Source: Margaritifera margaritifera
Lineage: Eukaryota; Mollusca; Bivalvia; Unionida; Margaritiferidae
Direction of reading: 5' to 3'
Assembly: GCA_029931535.1 (NCBI GenBank)
Contig: JAQPZY010001415.1
Span: forward strand, 744,001 to 808,000
DNA: 64,000 nt
A model generated the notes under the pieces. It saw nothing but the letters and a program-made list of their open reading frames with translations, was not told the DNA's origin and made no database searches. A program made the position numbers and the translations under genes. This document shows positions 49,901 to 59,695 of this stretch, piece by piece (within the stretch, counting starts at the first letter, position 1; each line of letters opens with the position of its first letter).

Positions 49901-52900
49901 GACATTTTCGTGGTTACTTAAATTCATGGTTTTCCCTGTCAAAGTTTGTATATATGTAGGTATTTAATTTTGTGGTTTACCCTCAACAAATACCTAAAAT
50001 AAAGAATACAAAAGAACAAAACTATGAGGACAATAAACAAGTCGCTTCAATGGCTAAAACAGTACTACCACCTGTATGAGCACAAATCAAACACCTGTCA
50101 AGATAAATCACTTATACTCAACATCAAAGGGAACTGATGCAGCCAACAACATGAAGCTACTAATTGGCTTTTAAAGTAATTGTCTATGATCTCTTCCTTA
50201 AAACACTGTCCATAAAGTTACACTATCAAATTACTTTAAGACAACCATGGTGTTAACACGGTGGCTTGAGATTGGTAAAAATCAACTTAGATCCCTGTTG
50301 GTTTGAATAATGTCATCATTCCACATGTGAACCAAACACGTGACCAGCTGCCCCTTGCTCAGTGCAATTAGCAAGCAGTGTCAATATTTGATGTGTTCAG
50401 AGCCCATCAAAGTGCAAAGATACTAACTAAATTGAAAAACAATGGAATCACTTGTTTGTCTGAGCCTGCCTCATGTACGAACCAACTTCAACCACTAGAC
50501 TTTACTTAAAACATCATCAATGAAGCCGATTAATGCTGAATGGATAATTGCAGCTCGCATGAAAATATGTAAAAGATTGCACCTAATTATCCATGGAATT
50601 GAGAATACTGGACTTGTTTAATTCAATAATTTTTCAGGATAATTTATCCGACAAATATTTGTGTGTACCAGCCGACTTTAGTGACACGATGTTCATTCAG
50701 TGGTTTCGTCCGAAAATCAGTGAACTGTGAGCTTCAACACTCTGCGGTAATTAATGTATATATAAAATCTTTCATTAGTAATTGTGCCTCAAGCAAATAG
50801 TTTTAGTATTCTACAGTCATGATATTCATTGGGATTAAGCAGGCATGGATAAAATGAGACGTGCTTTCACGAGGATTTTAAATTTTTCGACATGTTTCAC
50901 TTGAATGAAGAATCGATTTGAACAAGTACTAAATCTAATTTTCATTTATAGTATCATTTCCTATTCTTTCTTTCATTTTCACTAATAACAATGTTTGAAT
51001 ACCTTATGTTTTTTCTCATTTCTCTCTATCCTTACTTACCTCACAACATATCAATATAAGGCAGTGTGTGGAAATCACAGCTACCAGATACCGTATAGAT
51101 ACATGTGCATTTAAACATGTGTAAAAGCTAATATTTTTAACCAGATTACAGAAATAACGATGATTTATCAACTAGCTTTGCTGATCTCATGGAATGAAAC
51201 ACAGTATAAAAGGGGAGTGGGGGCTTCTTTATCATGTGTGGCTAATTTTTCGTCGGGTCTTTAAATTTGTGGTTCAGGGCAACAACGAAATCCACTAAAA
51301 TTGGTACCCCATGAAAATTAGTGATACTACAGTATCTCCCAAAAACATTATATCATGTATATTTTACCTATTTTATTATATCCTGATAAAATTCTTTCTG
51401 AAGATAATGGCATAATTAATATGCACAGTCTCTCATTCATAATCAAAGTCATCCAAGATCTTGACGATATAAACCCATTAACCAAGTTCAATAGAAATTG
51501 GATGAGAAGTATAGTCTCCTGATCTAGAAAGGTAACGAGCTCAGCTAATCAGAAGCAAGTTAATTAATATGTACTGATCACAATTATTACAAAACCTGTC
51601 TATGACAATGATAGTCTAACCTTAAAGTGAAGTGAAATCTAATTGGGATTTGGTCTCCAGTGATAACAAGCTTAACCAATCAGATCCAAGATCATCTCAT
51701 TTATATGCATAGATCCTGCTCATAATAAAATTTGTCCAACATCTTAACAGAAGACTATTTAACAAGTTTCATCAAAATCTGATCAGAAATATTGTTACAG
51801 GATTGTTAACAACCTCAGCTAATCCTATTCAAGGTCAAATCATTAATATGCATAAATTTCACTCATAATCGTACTCAACAAAGTTGATAACAGGCCTATT
51901 TACTGATTTTAATTTAAGGATAACCAATAAAAAATGGAGTCTCAAGAGTGGCAAAAATAATCTCCATATCAGATGCAAGATCTATAAATATGCATAGGTC
52001 TCCCTCATAATAATCTCCATATCAGATGCAAGATCTATAAATATGCATAGGTCTCCCTCATAATAATCTCCATATCAGATGCAAGATCTATAAATATGCA
52101 TAGGTCTCCCTCATAATAATCTCCATATCAGATGCAAGATCTATAAATATGCATAGGTCTCCCTCATAATAATCTCCATATCAGATGCAAGATCTATAAA
52201 TATGCATAGGTCTCCCTCATAATAATCTCCATATCAGATGCAAGATCTATAAATATGCATAGGTCTCCCTCATAATAATCTCCATATCAGATGCAAGATC
52301 TATAAATATGCATAGGTCTCCCTCATAATAATCTCCATATCAGATGCAAGATCTATAAATATGCATAGGTCTCCCTCATAATAATCTCCATATCAGATGC
52401 AAGATCTATAAATATGCATAGGTCTCCCTCATAATAATCTCCATATCAGATGCAAGATCTATAAATATGCATAGGTCTCCCTCATAATAATCTCCATATC
52501 AGATGCAAGATCTATAAATATGCATAGGTCTCCCTCATAATAATCTCCATATCAGATGCAAGATCTATAAATATGCATAGGTCTCCCTCATAATAATCTC
52601 CATATCAGATGCAAGATCTATAAATATGCATAGGTCTCCCTCATAATAATCTCCATATCAGATGCAAGATCTATAAATATGCATAGGTCTCCCTCATAAT
52701 AATCTCCATATCAGATGCAAGATCTATAAATATGCATAGGTCTCCCTCATAATAATCTCCATATCAGATGCAAGATCTATAAATATGCATAGGTCTCCCT
52801 CATAATAATCTCCATATCAGATGCAAGATCTATAAATATGCATAGGTCTCCCTCATAATAATCTCCATATCAGATGCAAGATCTATAAATATGCATAGGT

Positions 52901-55900
52901 CTCCCTCATAATAATCTCCATATCAGATGCAAGATCTATAAATATGCATAGGTCTCCCTCATAATAATCTCCATATCAGATGCAAGATCTATAAATATGC
53001 ATAGGTCTCCCTCATAATAAAATATTTGATGATATTAGTCTATTTACCAAGTTTCATTAAAATCAGGTCAGAAATACAGTCTATCAAGTGGTAAAACACA
53101 CAGCCAATCATATGCAAGTGGTAAAACACTCAGCCAATCATATGCAAGTGGTAAAACACTCAGCCAATCATATGCAAGATCCTGCTGATATAAGCATATA
53201 TTCCAAGCCTGATCAAAACTGGATCACAAATGTGGCTTCCAGAGTGGTAACAAGTTCAGGTAATCTGATGCAAGATTACATCATTAATACGCATGGATGC
53301 AGGGCCATACCAAGATTACGGTCAGGTGAGCTAAAAACTGAAGTCAATTGTGAACAAATCAGATGATAAGATGTTAGTTATGCTCAAGTCATTTCTATGT
53401 AATGTAGGAAAACATATATTTTCAGCTATGTTCTTGTAAACAATGTATTCAAAGTAGGTTATGTCAGCACAATATTCTTCATTTTATGTTTAAACTTTGA
53501 ACACTAAATTAACAGTGATCACACCCCTGAGTAATAGTGATATTTCTTGACCTTCATCTTCATGTGCATGACTCTTGTACTCATATGACTGACTAGTATC
53601 CTCCACTTAAGTGCCAGGAATAAGTTACTAAATCCAGTCTAACAGTCATGCTAACTTGGCCAAGCAAATATCACTGCTGCCCTAGGGTTTGGTCACTACA
53701 TGTATGCAATTAATGTTTTCATGCTTGTTTTGGTGCAGCCCAAATGAGGCTTAAGTTACTGAAGTCTAGGTATACTAGCTTCAAGGCAATACATTAAGAT
53801 GTGAACCTAAACAAGTGACTTATGACTGATAGCATAATCATCACAAAAATTACCATCATTATAATTAATTGTTAAAATATCAATTTTTATCATTTTTTTT
53901 TTCTTCATTTCATTTAATACATCATATTATTAAGGCTACAGTACATACCGTCTATTCTAGAGATATACTCTGTTTCTGCATATGGGATCTATACTATGTT
54001 TCTGCATATGGGATTAATACTATGTTTCTGCACTTCTTTACTTTTATATCTTCAAAATAAAATTGTAATCAGTTGTAACATAACCATATAAAGTATTACA
54101 TTTAACAGTGAAGTACAACAGCTCTAAAAATCCTATGTAAAAGATTGATGTAACTGTATTGCCCTCATAAAATGACCAGTTTCAGTACCTCAATGATTTC
54201 TGCATTATCCTTTAAAACAATCACACCACCAACAGGTCAACTAATTAATCATTACATAAACTCACCCCCTTCACGAGTTGGATCACCAAAGTAACCCGAG
54301 AGACAGGAGTCACAGAACACCCCTGTGGTGCCATTGTGACATTCATCACAGATCCCGACTCCAGTTAGACATGTGCTGTGATTATTACAGCCACAGTTGA
54401 TAGAACAGTTCTCAGCTGTCCATCCTAAGTCACATATGCACTGGTAACTAGGAGGTCCTGAACATGTTCCATATTCACACTGGTGAAAACATCTGAAATT
54501 TGTATTAAAACTTGAATAAAGGTTCTGTAAAACATCTTGCCTACAAATCATGTAAAGATATACACACAATATATCTGGCTTGCAAAAAGTTTAAAATAAG
54601 AAGCTCAAGTGGGCCTGAGATCACTCATCTGCCCAATAGCTAAATGCAAGAGCAGTTGACCAAGAAATCTGGGTCAGTAGGATGCTTGCTTTCTGTAAAA
54701 CTTTCTTCCAATGCTGTTGATTGCATTTGTTATGAAAAAAATTGTTTCAAGGTTTTTCCAGCTCTTTTATACCTTCATCCATATTTGAAGGCACTTTAAC
54801 ACCGTTTGTCAAACATTAAATGGTCTATGTGCCAGGACTCTTTCTGTCACAGTTGGTTAAATTATTTTAAGTGGCTTTTTCAGACAAAGTTTTGTAAATA
54901 TTTTTCTATTTTTAGTAATGACTGCCATATTTGATGATGGATTGATATAATTTCTAAAATGTGAAAGGTTGTCATTCTAGTATGCTTTCTGTTCAATTTG
55001 GTCAATTCTTTTAAGCACATTTTCATATGAAGTTATTTTTAAAAATTCCATTTATAGTAGCCACAGCCATATTTGATGGCAGATTGGCATCAAATGTTGC
55101 CCCTCATGCCAAGATATTCTGTATCGAATTTGGTCAAATTTTGTTACGTGGTTTTTGAGAAGTTATTTAAAGGATTTTCTGTTTGTAGTAATGGTGGCCA
55201 TATTTAATGGCAAATTGGAATAATTTCTACAAATTTGAAAGTCATTCATGTCAGAATGCTTTTTTTTCAAATTTGGTCAAATTTTGACAATTCTGACAAG
55301 ATGTTTAAAGTTTTTATTTTTTGTAACAGTGGCCATATTTTACAGAGGATCTGCATCATTTGTACAAATGTGAAAGACTTTTATGCCATGATGCTTCCTG
55401 TCAAATTTGGTTACATTCTGATGTCCAGTTTTTGAGAAGTTGTTTAAAGGTTTTTCTATTTTAAGTAATGGCAGCCATTTCTGATGGTGGATCAGCATCA
55501 AATAAACAAATCTGAAAGGCCTTTCCACCAAGATGCCTTCTGCCAAATTTGAGCAATTTCTGATTAGCAGTTTTTTGATATGTCATTTAAAAAGTTTTTT
55601 CAATTTTTAGTAATAATAGCCTTATAAAAAGGGTAGATCGACATCATATGAACAAATCTGAAATAACTTCATGCAAGGATGTCTTCTACCAAATCTGGTC
55701 AAATTCTGCTGAGCATTTTTTGAGAAGTTGTAAATAGCAACGATGAACGAACAACAGACAACAAATGAAGAGTAATATCATAAGCTGACTTGGCCTCATG
55801 GTCAGCTCATGGTCAAGTCAGTTAACTAATTTCCATGGTTTGTCATGGTAAATTCCCACACTTGTTATTATGTTTCCACCTCCCAACCAACCCTAACTTC

Positions 55901-58900
55901 TCACCACTGAACGTGACGCAACGACTGAAACCCAAAATCTGTTGCATATATTATGTGTCCTTATGCACAAAGTTTGGTAACAAAAATACTTGTAAAAAGT
56001 CAATGTAATTGCAAGTTTTTTATATCTGAAGGAATATCTGCAAGACCCTAAAGTCATACCCTTTCACAAATTATGTACCAAGTTTGTTTAATTTCCATCC
56101 TGCAGTTTAGGAGATGCAGTTATGGACAGACAGACATGCGCACTGTATCACAATATCCTTTGCTACAGCATAGGGTAAATGACATTTCAACACAGTATCC
56201 TAATACTGACATCTTTACCGCTGTAAGAGTTATACCCTGTCCTTGCAAATGAAGAGACAAAATTTGGCAATTGATAAATATATTACAAGGTAAATGAACA
56301 TAAAGGTAAGCAATAGATAACACTTATCTAAGTACCTTATCTGACATAATAATGCATATTCCTTAATAATCACACATGACCCTTTATGTAAGTACCTTAT
56401 CTGACATCATAATGCATATGCCTTAATAATCACACATGACACTTTATGTAAGTACCTTATCTGACATCATAATGCATATGCCTTAATAATCACACATGAC
56501 ACTTTATGATCACAACTTTCCTAAAAAAATAGCCATTTAAGTGCACATGTTGCAATTTAATAGGAAGGAAGCAACTGCTAACCTCCTACAGCATCCTAAT
56601 TTTCTCAGAACCTACCATCATACATGGGAGGGAAGTAGCTGCTAACCTACAGCATCCTTATTTTCTCAGAACCTACTACCATGCATGCCTGGTGTATTAT
56701 CACGACTGAACATTTTGGGCTAAATTAAAATCTCAGAAACAAATCTTATACATGTGTTTACTGGGCAAGATATTATTGGGAGAAATAATGAACCTCCAGA
56801 GTGGCAAGTTCCCAAATACAGAAAAGGGGAGCTAACTCTTCTAGTATGAACATATATATGATCAGAGCACTGTTCATAAGATCAACAGTGGGTGCTTATT
56901 ATTGAGAATTTTAACCTTATAAACTACAAAACGATGAGATTCACACAACAGTTCTTTGAACAGATGTCACTAAGGAATTAATAGTGTAGACCAAAAATCA
57001 CAAAATGTTCACTCATAAAATCATCAGAAATAAACTGAGTACAACTGGGTAAAAAGCAAATAACAATGTTGTACTGAGATAAACTGAGTATAAAACTGAC
57101 CATCCAGACTGATGATATTAATATTAATTTATATTTTCTTTTGTACACATTTTTCAAATTTATGGTCATCAAATTCTCTAATAAATGGTGTGACTTGTGT
57201 TTAAAATAAACAATTGACATAACAATTAATCCAGCAGCTGATTCTATGGCTTACATTCAATTTACTTTTTGTCATGTGACCTATTAAAGAGGAATCACAA
57301 AGATTCAAATATTTATAAGGTACATGTACAATAATAGCAATAACTGTCCAGGTGGATAAACAATTAGAAACATACATAACACATACATTTTGCTTTAGTA
57401 TGTCATGTGATACAATCAAATAACATCTATTTTGTTGCATACTGTGGCAGAACACAATTACATACGTTTTGTTACAAACTGTGACACCATCTCCCTTGTA
57501 ACCTCTGTTACACAGACAGTAGAAGCTGTTGTATGTGTTGATACAAGATGCATCAGAATGGCAGTTGTGGAGACCAAGTCGACATTCATCAATATCAGGG
57601 CACATCTTGTATGACCATGAAGCAGGGTCTGATGCCGAAATGTTGCGTATCTGGCTAATTAATGCGGAGCAGTTCCCTCCACTGTCAGGTCCTATAAGAG
57701 ATAAGTAATTTTCTACTGCACATTTGTCAGTATACTACAGGATCTATTCTAAAACGTAAAAATTTGCAGGAATAATTCACCCCTCCATTTGAGAAAAAAA
57801 AGGGGGGGATTTTCTGACTATAGGATTTAATGAAGAAATAAAGGTAGGGCTTAAAATTATGATACATGAATTTTGTGAATTTATTGGCTTAAAGTTTTAA
57901 AAATCTGCACGAATCCCACAATCGTTCATCCTAAAATAGATCCTGCATTATATGTGCCAAATTCTACTAATCATCCAGAATTAAAGCTGTTACTGTAGAA
58001 ACATATGCATTCACGAGAAAAATGTTCACGCACGTATGTTGTAAAATGCATTAAACTGAAATAGTTTGTGTCTTTCAATGCTGATTTGTTCAAAATAGGT
58101 TGCTAAATACACTGCATTTCAAAATATATCACTGTTCATTAGATGTACAGTAAATGTTAAAAATTTTATGTCTGAAAACTGTTATGTCACTGCTGCCAAG
58201 TTCAAACATACTGCTACTTGTACAAAAACTTTACAGAAACACAAATAGTATTACTCATTCACAGTATAACTCACTTGAATTGGTTGGTAGTTTTAGTTGC
58301 TTATGCTGTTAAAACGTATTTAATCATGTGTGACACGTATTTAATCATGTGTTACACGTATTTAATCATGTGTGACACGTATTTAATCATGTGTTACTTT
58401 AATTTGTGATGAGCACTGGTCTAGATCTGCAGTGGAATCATGGACTGACGTATCATAAACACCAAAAATAGAATAACCCTGAGAGACCATAAACACCAAA
58501 AATAGAATTAACCCTGATATGCAGTGGTAAAATGGACTGACATATCATAAACACTAAAAATAGAATTTACCCTGATATGCAGTGGTAAAATGGACTGACA
58601 TATCATAAACACTAAAAATAGAATTAACCCTGATATGCAGCGGTATAATGGACTGACATATCATAAACACTAAAAATAGAATTAACCCTGATATGCAGCG
58701 GTATAATGGACTGACATATCATAAACACTAAAAATAGAATTTACCCTGATATGCAGTGGTATCATGGACTGACATATCATAAACACTAAAAATAGAATTA
58801 ACCCTGATATGCAGTGGTATCATGGAGTGACATATCATAAACACTAAAAATAGAATTAACCCTGATATGCAGTGGTATCATGGACTGACATATCATAAAC

Positions 58901-59645
58901 ACTAAAAATAGAATTAACCCTGATATGCAGCGGTATCATGGACTGACATATCATAAACACAAAAAATAGAATTAACCCTGATATGCAGTGGTATAATGGA
59001 CTGACATACCATAAACACAAAAAACAGCATTAACTCTGATCTGCAGCGGTATAATGGACTGACAGATTATAAGATTAAGCATAGAAGATCTCAGTTTATT
59101 CTGTATTATGGCACAGCCTATAAATGGTCAAATACAATATAATGAAATATTAATTTATCAACTGCACAGCATGGCCAATAACTGCTCATAAATATATTTC
59201 AAATTAATTTATTGCGTAATTCTGGAGGTAAGACTGACTTACAACAGAGTAATTCTGGAGGTAAGACTGACTTACAACCAAGTAATTCTGGAGGTAAGAC
59301 TGACTTACAACAGAGTAATTCTGGAGGTAAGACTGACTTACAACCAAGTAATTCAACCAATAAGAATGACTTACAAGAGAGTATACTTTAAGCCGATCTG
59401 CATATGTTCACCTTGTGGTATCACATGACTTCCTCAATATAACTTTCATTACATCATCAAATATGATCTTGAATACCTCTTTTCATATTTTTTATAAAAT
59501 AATAACCAACAGGTAAGTGTGTCATATCATGACTTGAGTCTTGTCATGTGATAACATCTTACATCTGCATTAATTTCTTTTCAAAACTGAAAAACTGCTA
59601 AATAGATCCTCTCTCTATATATCTCTCTATCTATATATTTCTGTA

Positions 59646-59695
<50 letters not shown>

